A stretch of DNA of 64,000 nt from Fictibacillus phosphorivorans (GCF_001629705.1 NZ_CP015378.1:3906001-3970000); one strand, 5' to 3'. Positions 26,773-38,084 are shown, numbered from the stretch's first letter. The notes: a model not told the origin generated them from the letters alone. A program made the numbers and translations.

Positions 26773-28194
26773 CTACACCTCCACGTCATGTGGTTCGTAA
26801 TCTTTTCTAAGCGGATGTCCTACCCAATCGTCTGGCAGCATAATGCGCGTTAAGTTTGGATGACCTTCAAAGTGGATTCCCAAAAGGTCAAACGTTTCAC
26901 GCTCTGGCCAGTTTGCTCCTTCCCATAACGGGGTAATGGAATGGGTAGTGGCGCTATTTCTATCTATTTTTACTTTTAGAGCAACCGATTGGCGATGATT
27001 GTACGAATACAGATGGTTATAGACTTCAAAATGCGTTTCAAAATCGGTGCCGTGCATTTCAGATAAATAATCAAAACGAAGCTGATCGTTATATTTTAAA
27101 AACTCCGCAATTTTGTAATAGGAATCAGGTTTTGCAACTAAGGTAGGGACGTCTTTTGACAGTCTGTTAATATAGGAATCTTCGAGTACATCTTCTCCTA
27201 GATGTTCTTTGATGACTTTTCTGTAGGTATCGAGGATAGGTTGGTTAGGTGATGGCTTTTCTTCTGCGACAGGTTCTGTTGCTGCACCTTTTGCATTCGC
27301 GGCAGCTCGTGCTTTTGCTGCTGCAGCTGCTTTGGCTTTGGCGGCGGCGATTGCTTTTGCCTTTTCGTCATCACCTATTGGACTAGTTGGTGCATCTGAT
27401 CCTGCTTCACGGGAAGCTTTCGCTTTAGCAGCTGCTGCTGCTTTTGCCTTGGCTGCTGCGACGGCCTTTGCTTTTGCCGCTGCTTTCGCTTTTTCATCGT
27501 CTGAAGCGGGTTCGGTGGACGCGTCGCCTCCACTCTCTCTTGCTAGTTTTGCTTTAGCAGCTGCTGCTGCCTTTGCCTTGGCTGCTGCTGCAGCTTTTGC
27601 TTTCGCTGCTGCTAGCGCTTTTTGTTTCGCAAGATCATCTGTTGGCTCATCTGTCTGTGGAGCTTCCGCTGTATTTTCTTTTTCAGCCTGACGCTGTTTT
27701 GCGAGTTCTAGAGCTTTCGCTTTCGCCTCTGCGGCGGCTTTCTTTTTCAGTTCTTCTTTTGTTAATTCTGGCTCGTCTGCTGTCGGCTCGGTTCCTTCTG
27801 CAACTTTTTCCTTTTCAGCTTGTCGCTGCTTCGCGAGCTCGAGGGCTTTTGCCTTTGCTTCTGCAGCCGCCTTTTTCTTCAGCTCTTCTTTTGTTAATTC
27901 TGGTTCAGCTGTTGCCGACTCTGTTCCATCTGCCGCTTTCGCCTTTTCGGCCTGACGTTGTTTCGCAAGTTCGAGCGCTTTTGCCTTCGCTTCTGCGGCT
28001 GCTTTTTTCTTTTGCTCTTCTTTTGTTAACTCTGGTTCGGCTGCGGTCGGTTCTGACACATTTGCCGCTTTCGCTTTTTCAGCCTGTCGCTGCTTCGCGA
28101 GCTCAAGAGCTTTTGCTTTCGCCTCTGCAGCAGCTTTTTTCTTTTGTTCTTCTATCGATAACCCTTCATTGGAATCATTTTGCTTATCGGTCAT
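26773..28194 (-). CDS. nuoC: NADH-quinone oxidoreductase subunit C with long Ala/Lys-rich N-terminal repeats
   Basis: Only the last ~155 residues (about 318-473) are the 30-kDa NuoC domain, ending in [20 protein letters not shown] and the RKDYEP tail. The first ~315 residues are low complexity: four repeats of about 39-42 residues built on [20 protein letters not shown] plus [10 protein letters not shown], then [16 protein letters not shown] stretches separated by acidic linkers. Heptad-like Ala/Lys/Glu helices suggest a long charged helix or a flexible tether. Extended NuoC proteins occur in other Bacillus, but this one is very long. The ATG overlaps the nuoB stop. A 269-codon opposite-strand frame over this stretch is a shadow of the repeats. 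Confidence 0.93.
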   Translation of the reverse strand: MTDKQNDSNEGLSIEEQKKKAAAEAKAKALELAKQRQAEKAKAANVSEPTAAEPELTKEEQKKKAAAEAKAKALELAKQRQAEKAKAADGTESATAEPELTKEELKKKAAAEAKAKALELAKQRQAEKEKVAEGTEPTADEPELTKEELKKKAAAEAKAKALELAKQRQAEKENTAEAPQTDEPTDDLAKQKALAAAKAKAAAAAKAKAAAAAKAKLARESGGDASTEPASDDEKAKAAAKAKAVAAAKAKAAAAAKAKASREAGSDAPTSPIGDDEKAKAIAAAKAKAAAAAKARAAANAKGAATEPVAEEKPSPNQPILDTYRKVIKEHLGEDVLEDSYINRLSKDVPTLVAKPDSYYKIAEFLKYNDQLRFDYLSEMHGTDFETHFEVYNHLYSYNHRQSVALKVKIDRNSATTHSITPLWEGANWPERETFDLLGIHFEGHPNLTRIMLPDDWVGHPLRKDYEPHDVEV

Positions 28195-28706
28195 TCGCTC
28201 ATCACCTTCTTGCCTGTCTTCGCTTCATAACGGATTTTTTCTTGAAGCTTGTTGATGCCATAAATGAGTGCAGCAGGGTTAGGTGGACATCCAGGTATGT
28301 ATACATCCACGGGTACGATTTGATCCACGCCTTTTACGACGGCATACGATTTGATGTAAGGGCCTCCAGCTGTAGCGCATGAACCCATCGCGATGACCCA
28401 CTTCGGTTCTGGCATCTGTTCGTATAATCGTTTTAATACGGGCGCCATTTTTTTCGTCACGGTTCCTGAAACGATCATTACATCAGATTGACGAGGTGAC
28501 GTACGGAATATGCTTCCGAAACGGTCTAAATCATAATGAGACGAACCTGTGCCCATCATTTCAATCGCGCAACAGGCGAGTCCAAAGGTTAACGGCCATA
28601 GTGAATTGCTTCTGGCCCAGGCTTTTACTTGTTCGAGTGTTACCATGAATACGTTGCGGTCTAGTTCGGCGCGTTCCTCAGCCGTAAGTTCCCAATTTAT
28701 GTCCAT
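28191..28706 (-). CDS. nuoB: NADH-quinone oxidoreductase subunit B (N2 cluster)
   Basis: NuoB carries the terminal [4Fe-4S] cluster N2 that reduces the quinone. Its ligands are seen as LACCAIEMM (adjacent cysteines), [10 protein letters not shown] and IPGCPPNP. The protein is 171 aa with start ATG at 28706 after GAAGGTG; an in-frame upstream ATG at 28727 lies inside the nuoA end and lacks an RBS. It overlaps the nuoA stop by 10 bases. Confidence 0.95.
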   Translation of the reverse strand: MDINWELTAEERAELDRNVFMVTLEQVKAWARSNSLWPLTFGLACCAIEMMGTGSSHYDLDRFGSIFRTSPRQSDVMIVSGTVTKKMAPVLKRLYEQMPEPKWVIAMGSCATAGGPYIKSYAVVKGVDQIVPVDVYIPGCPPNPAALIYGINKLQEKIRYEAKTGKKVMSE

Positions 28707-29071
28707 TTCAGCACCTTCTTTTTCCAAGCGTATACAAGACCTAACGTTAAAAGAACAACAAAAATCCCCATTTCGATCAGAGCGAAAACGCCAAGCTCTT
28801 CATAGGCAACAGCCCAGGGGTATAAAAATACGGTTTCAACATCAAAAATAACAAACATGAGCGCAAACAAATAATAGCGGACATTGTACTGAACCCAACT
28901 TTGATGAAAAGGTTCGATTCCGCTTTCGTAGGTGGTGTATTTTTCTGCTGATGGTTTATAAGGGCGCAACAAACGGCCTGCAGTCAATGCGACCACCGGC
29001 AAAAGAACCCCTAAAAATAAAAATACAGCCACAATGAGGTAATTGTTTTGATACAGATGATAAAAATCCAT
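28697..29071 (-). CDS. nuoA: NADH-quinone oxidoreductase subunit A
   Basis: NuoA (124 aa, three helices) is the first gene of the operon. The conserved loop after helix 1 reads [12 protein letters not shown], where E. coli and mitochondrial forms have a Cys in the matching loop, and [20 protein letters not shown] is the signature helix 2 with Asp/Glu. The RBS AGGAGG is strong, and a sigma-A-like promoter lies at 29122-29150. NuoE, NuoF and NuoG do not follow anywhere in the operon. Confidence 0.95.
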   Translation of the reverse strand: MDFYHLYQNNYLIVAVFLFLGVLLPVVALTAGRLLRPYKPSAEKYTTYESGIEPFHQSWVQYNVRYYLFALMFVIFDVETVFLYPWAVAYEELGVFALIEMGIFVVLLTLGLVYAWKKKVLKWT

Positions 29072-29121
29072 TCTGACTACCTCCTAATCTTCAGAATTTT
29101 ATAAATTCTGTAACCGCTTTA

Positions 29122-29150
29122 ATTATAGCAAATTCCATATTTTGTGTCGA
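29122..29150 (-). promoter_or_regulatory. Sigma-A-type promoter of the nuo operon
   Basis: The minus strand reads TCGACA, 17 bases, TATAAT. It ends about 50 bp before nuoA. Only the -35 has one mismatch to TTGACA. Confidence 0.65.
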
Positions 29151-29290
29151 TGTGCTTCTTCACATATGGTACTTCTACTATATTAAGGTCTACCCCTTAT
29201 TTTTCTATAGAAATGTTCATAATCCTGTAATTTTTTCGGATGTGACGATACACTGTTAGCAGTATGATAGGTGTAAAGGGGAGATTTGTA

Positions 29291-29488
29291 ATGGATATAT
29301 GGTGGATTGCTTACTTTTTGATCGTCGTGATCTCGATTGCTGGATTAGTCGGTACGATCATGATTTCTAAAACACAGGACGAAAAATACGGAAGTTCAAC
29401 TCGTCAGAACCTCGTGCGCCTTACTCTCATCTATGCAGTGGTGATTCTTGTCTCGATCATCGCACTTGCTCTCTACATTTATCTTTAA
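29291..29488 (+). CDS. Small two-helix membrane protein, unknown function
   Basis: This 65-residue protein is divergent from nuoA. It has an N-terminal helix (WWIAYFLIVVISIAGLVGTI), a short charged loop (KTQDEKYGSSTRQNLVRLTL) and a second helix (IYAVVILVSIIALALYIYL). The ATG at 29291 follows GGGGAG by 7 bases; an open upstream codon at 29264 lacks an RBS. I do not recognise the family. It is 32 bp upstream of the YbgA-like gene, so the two probably share a transcript. Confidence 0.7.
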   Translation: MDIWWIAYFLIVVISIAGLVGTIMISKTQDEKYGSSTRQNLVRLTLIYAVVILVSIIALALYIYL

Positions 29489-29520
29489 TGAAATATCGTT
29501 ATTAAAGGATGTGATCTACT

Positions 29521-29910
29521 TTGAAAAAAGAGACCGAACAATTGTGGGCTAGTGAAAAATATACCGTGATGGCAAAAGGCTACAACTTTTATACAGAGGT
29601 TCAAGTGTTGATGAGAGATGCTCAATCTACTGCTGATTATGAAAAAGTGACGATGTTGATTGCTGAGTTGAAGGAAAAATCTTTTGAGCGCCGTGCTTTA
29701 TGCAATACGTTAGAACATGTTTGGGGTTATTTTAAAAAATCAGCAGAAGAAGTGGATAAAGAGCACTTCTTTTCACTGCTAGACACGTTGAGAGAGAGTG
29801 ATGAAGAGTATTATGATGAAATGCCGTATGAAATTCATCTCTTTTTGAAGTATTTGCTTCAAAAATACCCTTCAGAATACTTATCACGTTCAACATTTAT
29901 TAAGAATTGA
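29521..29910 (+). CDS. YbgA/DUF1722-like protein
   Basis: The 129-residue soluble protein opens with LWASEKYTVMAKGYNFYTEV, which resembles the start of DUF1722 (YbgA), where (F)WA-KY-VMA--Y is conserved. The middle is helical (ALCNTLEHVWGYFKKSAEEV) and the end is KYLLQKYPSEYLSRSTFI. It starts at a TTG preceded by AAGGATGTGATC, nearly the full complement of the 16S 3' end, which supports that start. DUF1722 is often fused to DUF523; it is alone here. A convergent hairpin follows at once. Function is unknown and the family call is moderate. Confidence 0.65.
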   Translation: MKKETEQLWASEKYTVMAKGYNFYTEVQVLMRDAQSTADYEKVTMLIAELKEKSFERRALCNTLEHVWGYFKKSAEEVDKEHFFSLLDTLRESDEEYYDEMPYEIHLFLKYLLQKYPSEYLSRSTFIKN

Positions 29911-29945
29911 GGATGCTCCCGTCGTGTTGTGGGATCATCCTTTTG
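29910..29945 (+). terminator. Terminator of the YbgA-like gene
   Basis: AGGATGcTCCC...GGGATCATCC arms followed by T4, starting at the stop codon. Confidence 0.8.
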
Positions 29946-29964
29946 TTTTGCCTAAAAGAGGTTC

Positions 29965-30129
29965 AGTTTCGGTGAACGAAACTTTTTTATGCATACCTGG
30001 GTGGGTACCTTTGCAAATCAATCAAGAAATTATAGCGTTCAATCCACAAAAATCAGCGTCTAATCCACGAGTTTTACGCATGAATCCAAAAGTTTTGGCT
30101 GTTTATCCTCAAGTCGACAAACCTCGACA
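29965..30129 (-). repeat. 21-bp phased array, family A (copy 1) with leading palindrome
   Basis: AATCCA/TATCC units start at 30020 (degenerate), 30041, 30062, 30083 and 30104, exactly 21 bp apart; the spacer between cores is GAGTTTTGGC-like. TCGACA heads lie at 30113 and 30124 on the glpD side. At the other end is the hairpin AGTTTCG-gtgaa-CGAAACT (29965-29983). The 316-bp gap 29911-30226 holds only this array and two terminators. Confidence 0.9.
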
Positions 30130-30168
30130 CCTGTCAGACACAAATAACCCCTCATATACCCCGTACAT

Positions 30169-30200
30169 AAAAAAACACCCCGCTCAACCAAGCGGGATGC
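30169..30200 (-). terminator. Terminator of glpD
   Basis: GCATCCCGCT-tggttg-AGCGGGGTG arms then T7 on the minus strand. Confidence 0.85.
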
Positions 30201-30226
30201 CTCTCTGCCATAACTCTCAATTTTTA

Positions 30227-31885
30227 TTAGATCGCCTCAACTGACAATCGCAATTGCTCTTCAAAATCTTCCGCATGCTCGCGTTTTTGTACTTCGTTCC
30301 AGCCTAATTTATCAGCCATGCAGTTGATCACACTTTCTTTCCACTCATATACCGTATCGATGTCAAAGTATAGAGCAGAAGTACGGCGGATCAAGAAGTC
30401 AGATGGTGTGGACGTCATCTCATACTCCAATGCGTAAAGTAGGGATGCGTACAAACTTACTGGCAAGTTGTAGCTCTTCGCTTCTTCACCGCGTTCTTTC
30501 ATATAACCGTATACGATATCGATGTTCGTACCATAGCGTTGAACGAGCTCACGAGCTTTCGCGTCATCCAAACCTAATGCTAGGCCTTCTTGTACTTTTG
30601 TACGAAGGAAGTCTGCGAAGTTTTGGCTTCCGCCCATCTTACCGCCGGATAATTCCATATGTTGCGTGCGGCATCCAGGGAATTTCGTGCCTTCTTCTTC
30701 CCCAAGCTGATCGCGAACGATATCAACGACTTTTTCAGCCATCTTACGGTAACCTGTCAGCTTACCACCTGCGATTGTTAACAATCCAGATGGTGAGTGG
30801 AACACTTCATCTTTACGAGAAATTTCTGAAGGTCCCTTTTTTGGTTCGTGAATCAATGGACGTAGTCCTGACCATGACGATTCAACATCGTCGCGCGTGA
30901 TCTTCACGTCTGGGAACATAAAGTGAATCGTATTTAGTACATATTGAAGATCCTCTTCCGTCATACCAGGGTTTGCAAGGTCTCCCTTGTAATCCGTATC
31001 TGTTGTACCCACATACGTCTTACCTGCACGTGGGATCGCGAACACCATACGGCCATCTTCTGTGTCATAGTAAACGGCTTGTTTCAATGGGAACTTAGAG
31101 CCATCAATAACAAGGTGGATCCCTTTTGTATGGTGGATCTCTTTTCCTGTTTTTGAACGGTCTTCTTCACGAAGCTCATCTACCCATGGACCTGTTGCGT
31201 TGACGATCTTTTTCGCATAGATCTCATGAATTTCACCAGTCAGCTGGTCTTCTACTTTTACACCGACCGCTCTTTTTCCTTTATAGATAAAGCTTGTTAC
31301 TTTTGCGTAGTTAACGGCTGATGCTCCGCGTGACACCGCTTCTTTCATGATTTCAAGCGTCAGACGAGCGTCATCTGTTTTGTATTCTACGTAATATCCG
31401 CCACCAAGTAAGTTATCTTTTTTCAAAAGAGGTTCACGGCGTAATGTTTCTTCGGCTGAAAACATCTTTCTGCGTTCTTTACGTTTTACACCTGCTAAGA
31501 AATCGTACACTTTTAGACCGATGGATGTGGAGAATTTTCCGAACGTACCGCCTTTATAAAACGGAAGCAGCATCCACTCTGGCGTTGTTACGTGTGGAGC
31601 GTTCTCGTATACGATCGCACGTTCTTTACCTACCTCAGCAACAAGTTTTACTTCAAACTGTTTTAAATAACGAAGTCCACCGTGAACAAGTTTTGTAGAA
31701 CGGCTGGATGTTCCAGCAGCAAAGTCCTGCATCTCAACAAGACCGACTTTCATACCACGCGTTTGGGCATCTAATAAAATACCTGCTCCAGTTACGCCTC
31801 CTCCAATTACAAGGAGATCAAGCTTTTCCTGTTTCATACCTGTGATGATTTCTTCTCTTTTATATGTTGAAAATGATGCTGTCAT
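30227..31885 (-). CDS. glpD: Aerobic glycerol-3-phosphate dehydrogenase
   Basis: GlpD is a membrane-associated FAD enzyme oxidising glycerol 3-phosphate to dihydroxyacetone phosphate and passing electrons to menaquinone. The 552-residue protein has the Rossmann motif LLVIGGGVTGAGILLDAQTR (about residues 25-44), AGTSSRSTKLVHGGLRYLKQ, and the substrate/FAD segment TIAGGKLTGYRKMAEKVVD near 370. The ATG follows AAGGAGTG. The 238-bp leader upstream contains a strong terminator (32004-32056), the usual target of the antiterminator GlpP, so expression is probably tied to glycerol 3-phosphate. Confidence 0.95.
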   Translation of the reverse strand: MTASFSTYKREEIITGMKQEKLDLLVIGGGVTGAGILLDAQTRGMKVGLVEMQDFAAGTSSRSTKLVHGGLRYLKQFEVKLVAEVGKERAIVYENAPHVTTPEWMLLPFYKGGTFGKFSTSIGLKVYDFLAGVKRKERRKMFSAEETLRREPLLKKDNLLGGGYYVEYKTDDARLTLEIMKEAVSRGASAVNYAKVTSFIYKGKRAVGVKVEDQLTGEIHEIYAKKIVNATGPWVDELREEDRSKTGKEIHHTKGIHLVIDGSKFPLKQAVYYDTEDGRMVFAIPRAGKTYVGTTDTDYKGDLANPGMTEEDLQYVLNTIHFMFPDVKITRDDVESSWSGLRPLIHEPKKGPSEISRKDEVFHSPSGLLTIAGGKLTGYRKMAEKVVDIVRDQLGEEEGTKFPGCRTQHMELSGGKMGGSQNFADFLRTKVQEGLALGLDDAKARELVQRYGTNIDIVYGYMKERGEEAKSYNLPVSLYASLLYALEYEMTSTPSDFLIRRTSALYFDIDTVYEWKESVINCMADKLGWNEVQKREHAEDFEEQLRLSVEAI

Positions 31886-32003
31886 TTTCTCTTCACTCCT
31901 TCTGTACAGAACCGTTGGACATATATAATACGGGTAGTTTTCCCGGAATCAGCGAACCCAACACACATTTTTCAACATTTCCGTGTATTGGCACATATGC
32001 ACG

Positions 32004-32056
32004 CAAAAAAGACCACAAGAACCCCGCATCGTGTGTACGAGGTTTTGTGGTCTCTC
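32004..32056 (-). promoter_or_regulatory. glpD leader terminator (probable GlpP antitermination target)
   Basis: Within the untranslated leader the minus strand reads GGAGATC, then AGACCACAA...TTGTGGTCT followed by T6, a complete terminator 120 bp before the glpD start. GlpP, encoded at 34695-35240, is known in B. subtilis to relieve such a terminator. The GGAGATC sequence just 5' of the stem recurs in the glpF leader. Confidence 0.75.
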
Positions 32057-32123
32057 CTGATCTCCAACCGGTTCAATATCAACTTGTGATTAGTATAACG
32101 CAGTTTTCAAGATTTTGAAAGGG

Positions 32124-33662
<1,539 letters not shown>

Positions 33663-34490
33663 TTAGTTTTCTATTTGATCACCGTGAGGCAATGCTTGTG
33701 TGCCTTTACTTCCTAAGAAGAATGTTATTGCGAAAATCGCTAGTGAAACCACTGTCCAGATCCAGAATAAGGTTGTAACTTTTCCTGTAAAAACAGCTTG
33801 ATAGAACAATGCTCCGAAAACTCCGCCGAGCACTGGCCCTACAACCGGAATCCATGAGTACGTCCAGTTCGATCCGCCTTTGCCTGGAATCGGCAAGATA
33901 AAATGTGCAATTCTTGGACCGAGGTCACGTGCTGGGTTGATCGCATATCCTGTTGGTCCACCAAGTGATAATCCGATGGCTACGATTAGGAATCCGACGA
34001 TTAGTGGATTCAATCCATCTGAAAATTTATTCGCTCCGATTGACAATAATCCTACTAGTAAAACCGCAGTTCCAATAAATTCTGATAAAAGATTCGAAAA
34101 CGTATGCGGAATTGCAGGGTCCGTTGAGAAAACTCCTAATTTTACAGCTGGATCATCCGTTGCTTTCCAGTGCGGCAGGAAGTGGAAGAAGACGACCATT
34201 CCACCTAAGATACCGCCGATCATTTGTGCCAGAATATAAGCTGGTACATCTGCCCAAGCAAATTCACCGATTGAAGCAAGGCCAAGTGTTACGGCTGGGT
34301 TAAGATGTGCACCACTAAAGCTTCCGACTGCATAAACCGCCATCGCAACGGCTAGTCCCCAAGCAAGCGCAACTACAATCCATCCGCCACCTTGAGCTTT
34401 TGATTTATTCAAGGAAACGTTTGCAACAACGCCCCCGCCAAATATAATTAGAATCATTGTTCCTATAAGTTCTGCCATAAATGTTGACAT
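33663..34490 (-). CDS. glpF: Glycerol uptake facilitator GlpF (aquaglyceroporin)
   Basis: This is a six-helix MIP channel passing glycerol by diffusion. Both NPA boxes are present: GAHLNPAVTLGL (about 60-71) and YAINPARDLGPR (about 200-211), with the Arg of the selectivity filter after the second. At 275 aa it is normal. RBS GGAGG precedes ATG by 7 bases. It leads the glpF-glpK unit; the upstream leader has a hairpin-terminator and a cre/promoter, so both CcpA repression and GlpP antitermination are likely. Confidence 0.96.
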   Translation of the reverse strand: MSTFMAELIGTMILIIFGGGVVANVSLNKSKAQGGGWIVVALAWGLAVAMAVYAVGSFSGAHLNPAVTLGLASIGEFAWADVPAYILAQMIGGILGGMVVFFHFLPHWKATDDPAVKLGVFSTDPAIPHTFSNLLSEFIGTAVLLVGLLSIGANKFSDGLNPLIVGFLIVAIGLSLGGPTGYAINPARDLGPRIAHFILPIPGKGGSNWTYSWIPVVGPVLGGVFGALFYQAVFTGKVTTLFWIWTVVSLAIFAITFFLGSKGTQALPHGDQIEN

Positions 34491-34557
34491 GTGTTTTCCT
34501 CCTTTTATGCAATCGCTATCAATTTATAAGTGCAAGTATGTGAACGGATTTCATCAA

Positions 34558-34617
34558 AAAAAGACCCAGCAAAAGATACCTATAGTTTTGCTATAAGTAA
34601 CCCCTGTGGATCTCCAT
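34558..34617 (-). promoter_or_regulatory. glpF leader terminator (probable GlpP antitermination target)
   Basis: On the minus strand GGAGATCC-ACAG starts the 5' arm and pairs with CTGGGTCT before T7. Inside lies an ACTTATAG-caaaa-CTATAGGT hairpin. It sits about 70 bp upstream of glpF, behind the promoter. It shares GGAGATC with the glpD leader. Confidence 0.75.
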
Positions 34618-34647
34618 GTTCTCCGTCACGTTTATGAACTTGTCTCT

Positions 34648-34675
34648 ATTATAACAAGGATGAAAACGTTGTCAA
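34648..34675 (-). promoter_or_regulatory. Sigma-A promoter of glpFK
   Basis: The minus strand reads TTGACA, 16 bases, TATAAT, a near-consensus promoter driving the leader that contains the GlpP-type terminator. Confidence 0.8.
34661..34674. promoter_or_regulatory. Catabolite-responsive element (cre) over the glpFK promoter
   Basis: TGAAAACGTTGTCA matches TGWNANCGNTNWCA at every defined base. It covers the spacer and most of the -35, a position where bound CcpA would block RNA polymerase. Catabolite repression of the regulon is expected from B. subtilis. Confidence 0.8.
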
Positions 34676-34694
34676 ACGTTATTTCACAAGAACA

Positions 34695-35240
34695 TTAAAT
34701 CCACAATTCAGGGTTTGAAGTCGTCACAGCCTCTGCACCGGCCTCCAATGCTTCCATCACATTTACTTTTGTACGAATCAATCCACCAGCAATTACCGGA
34801 ATTCCAGCTTGCTCACTTACTTCTTTTATTATTTCCGGCATGATGCCTGGCAAAACCTCTAAATAGTCTGGCTGAGCACGTTCGATGACTTTATAACTTG
34901 TTTCGAGTGCTAATGAATCTAATAAAAACAAACGCTGAACGGCGATCATGTTCTTCTTTTTTGCACGCATGATGCAGTTAGATCGTGTTGAAATGATTCC
35001 TGCTGGTTTCATCTCCTGTGCTAAAAAATCTACCGCATATTCGTTTGCCTTCAAACCGTTAATCAGATCCAGATGAACCAAAACTTTCTTTTTTCGTTCG
35101 TTTGCCATCGCAATCATGAATTTCAGCTGACTGATATGCGTGTCCAAACATACGATATATGTGTATTTGCTATTCAGCAGCTTTTCAAAATCCTTCATCT
35201 TTCTCGCTGCTGGCAAAACTTTTTGTCCATGGAAGCTCAT
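34695..35240 (-). CDS. glpP: Glycerol uptake operon antiterminator GlpP
   Basis: GlpP binds nascent glp leader RNA when charged with glycerol 3-phosphate and prevents termination. The 181-residue protein is a small TIM-barrel-like fold: MSFHGQKVLPAARKMKDFEK at the start, KKVLVHLDLINGLKANEYAV, PAGIISTRS, EVLPGIMPEIIKEV and the phosphate-binding GIPVIAGGLIRTKVNVMEAL, AVTTSNPELW. ATG at 35240 (AGGAG, spacing 8) is chosen over the upstream GTG. It precedes glpF as in B. subtilis. No terminator is visible between them, but glpF has its own promoter. Confidence 0.95.
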   Translation of the reverse strand: MSFHGQKVLPAARKMKDFEKLLNSKYTYIVCLDTHISQLKFMIAMANERKKKVLVHLDLINGLKANEYAVDFLAQEMKPAGIISTRSNCIMRAKKKNMIAVQRLFLLDSLALETSYKVIERAQPDYLEVLPGIMPEIIKEVSEQAGIPVIAGGLIRTKVNVMEALEAGAEAVTTSNPELWI

Positions 35241-35372
35241 CGTGCCCACTCCTTACCTTCTTATCATTCACAAGTTTTCGTCATTTATTTTTAAAACCAC
35301 GAAAAAACCGCCTTTTTTACACATTAAGTGATAATAACACATACAACTACAGACGGACGAGCATTTAATAGT

Positions 35373-35396
35373 ATATAGCTTGTTTATAAGCTATAT
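35373..35396. promoter_or_regulatory. Palindrome ATATAGCTT-N6-AAGCTATAT
   Basis: Perfect 9-base arms with a 6-base centre lie 39 bp before the start codon of the small gene at 35435, in the divergent gap with glpP. It could be an operator or an RNA hairpin in the 5' leader; it has no U-run, so it is not a terminator. Confidence 0.55.
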
Positions 35397-35434
35397 TTCT
35401 TAGGACACTTCCTTAGCTTGAGGAGGTGAAAAGC

Positions 35435-35614
35435 ATGATTAAAAAGAGAAAGAAACCTGTTATCTCTCCTGTTGGCGAATTTCAAAACCCGTTTGGTGAT
35501 GAAGTGGTTCAAATGGAAGAGGCAGCAGAAACGAACGCGATGACTAGTGAAAATGGCGACCAAGTATGGTTACGTAGGGTCTCATGTGCTCGGCCGATTT
35601 TTGGAAGAAGCTAA
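35435..35614 (+). CDS. Small basic-acidic protein, unknown, possibly frameshifted
   Basis: The ATG follows a strong GAGGAGGTG box by 6 bases. The product starts with MIKKRKKPVISPVGEFQNPF, has an acidic centre (GDEVVQMEEAAETNAM) and ends abruptly in RRVSCARPIFGRS. From about 35553 another frame (+1 relative) reads MATKYGYVGSHVLGRFLEEA then KYKTILVCVCDVAIRK and stops at 35663; that continuation looks more protein-like than the in-frame tail. Either a frameshift has broken one gene of about 75 codons, or two small overlapping genes exist. The reading ends exactly where dispersed element R4 begins, which suggests truncation by the element. I do not recognise the family. Confidence 0.5.
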   Translation: MIKKRKKPVISPVGEFQNPFGDEVVQMEEAAETNAMTSENGDQVWLRRVSCARPIFGRS

Positions 35615-35663
35615 ATACAAAACCATTCTCGTATGCGTATGCGATGTAGCTATCCGAAAGTAG
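35553..35663 (+). pseudogene. Alternative-frame continuation of the 35435 gene
   Basis: A 36-codon frame shifted relative to the upstream ORF. GYVGSHVLGRFLEE has the composition of a folded helix and KTILVCVCDVA of a beta strand. It lacks its own RBS. Its stop overlaps the GTTGATT end of R4. Probably the original C-terminal part of the upstream gene after a frameshift. Confidence 0.4.
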
Positions 35664-35791
35664 TTGATTTCCGCTCCAGGTTACGCGCTTTCCATGGGGC
35701 GAACGGTGAGCCTCCTGCCGCTTTGCGCCATTAGGAGTCTCCACCTGACCGCTCGTCCCATAGGAGTCGGCAACCTTATGCTTCAATCAAC
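35663..35791 (+). repeat. ~130-bp dispersed element R4
   Basis: GTTGATTTCCGCTCCAGGTT at the left end; CGCGCTTTCC, GAACGGTGAGCC, GGAGTCTCCACCTGACCGC and CATAGGAGTCGGCAACC follow; CAATCAAC is at the right end. The ends are inverted (GTTGATT/AATCAAC, AGGTT/AACCT), giving a long imperfect hairpin. Confidence 0.85.
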
Positions 35792-35883
35792 TTGCATAGG
35801 GAGACTTTTAGAAAAGAGCCAAATAAAAGAACGATCCATCCGATGTTCAACCTTCTCAAACTGAACGTGATGTATTGTAATAA

Positions 35884-35926
35884 AACCCCTTTGACGTTGG
35901 TTTTGGACAAGTCGGAGGGGTTTTTG
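35884..35926 (+). terminator. Terminator downstream of R4
   Basis: ACCCCTttGAC...gTCggAGGGGT arms and T5, plus-strand orientation, probably the original terminator of the small gene at 35435. Confidence 0.8.
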
Positions 35927-35950
35927 CGTTCTGAAAAAGAATGAAGGTAC

Positions 35951-36117
35951 AGTTTCGGTTCCCGAAACTTATTAACTTAGATACCGTGCTGGGTATTAGC
36001 TTAATGCAATCCAAAAGTTTAGGCTGTTTATCCAGAAGTTTTGCCTGTTTATCCACGAATTTTAGCCCTCAATCCATAAGTTTTGCTACTTTATCCACGA
36101 GTTTACAATCCTCGACA
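35951..36117 (-). repeat. 21-bp phased array, family A (copy 2) with leading palindrome
   Basis: AATCCA/TATCCA units begin at 36008, 36029, 36050, 36071 and 36092, exactly 21 bp apart, with GAAGTTTTGCC-like spacers. The TCGACA head is at 36112, 20 bp past the last unit on the atpC side. The hairpin AGTTTCG-gttcc-CGAAACT (35951-35969) is at the far end, as in copy 1. Confidence 0.9.
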
Positions 36118-36162
36118 TTGCTCGCACTCCCTTTATTCCTCTCATACCCCTTACAAACACAA

Positions 36163-36205
36163 AAAAAGCCCTGCAACTCCCTATAAAGAGAGCTGAAGGG
36201 CTTTT
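36163..36205 (-). terminator. Terminator of the atp operon
   Basis: AAGCCCTtCAGCTC...GGAGtTGCAGGGCTT arms with T7 on the minus strand, 5 bases past the atpC stop. Confidence 0.88.
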
Positions 36206-36209
36206 TAAA

Positions 36210-36623
<414 letters not shown>

Positions 36624-36639
36624 TTACCCCTTTCAGGCA

Positions 36640-38073
<1,434 letters not shown>

Positions 38074-38084
38074 TTATAAAAAGT

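Noticed and set aside
27573..28382. 269-codon plus-strand ORF opposite nuoC
   Set aside because: It is a shadow of the Ala/Lys repeats (complement of GCN/AAR codons gives Leu/Ser runs) and crosses into nuoB; no RBS or sensible protein.
32060..32120. glpD promoter
   Set aside because: TATACT is present but the -35 (TTTCAA) is poor, so no separate feature is given.
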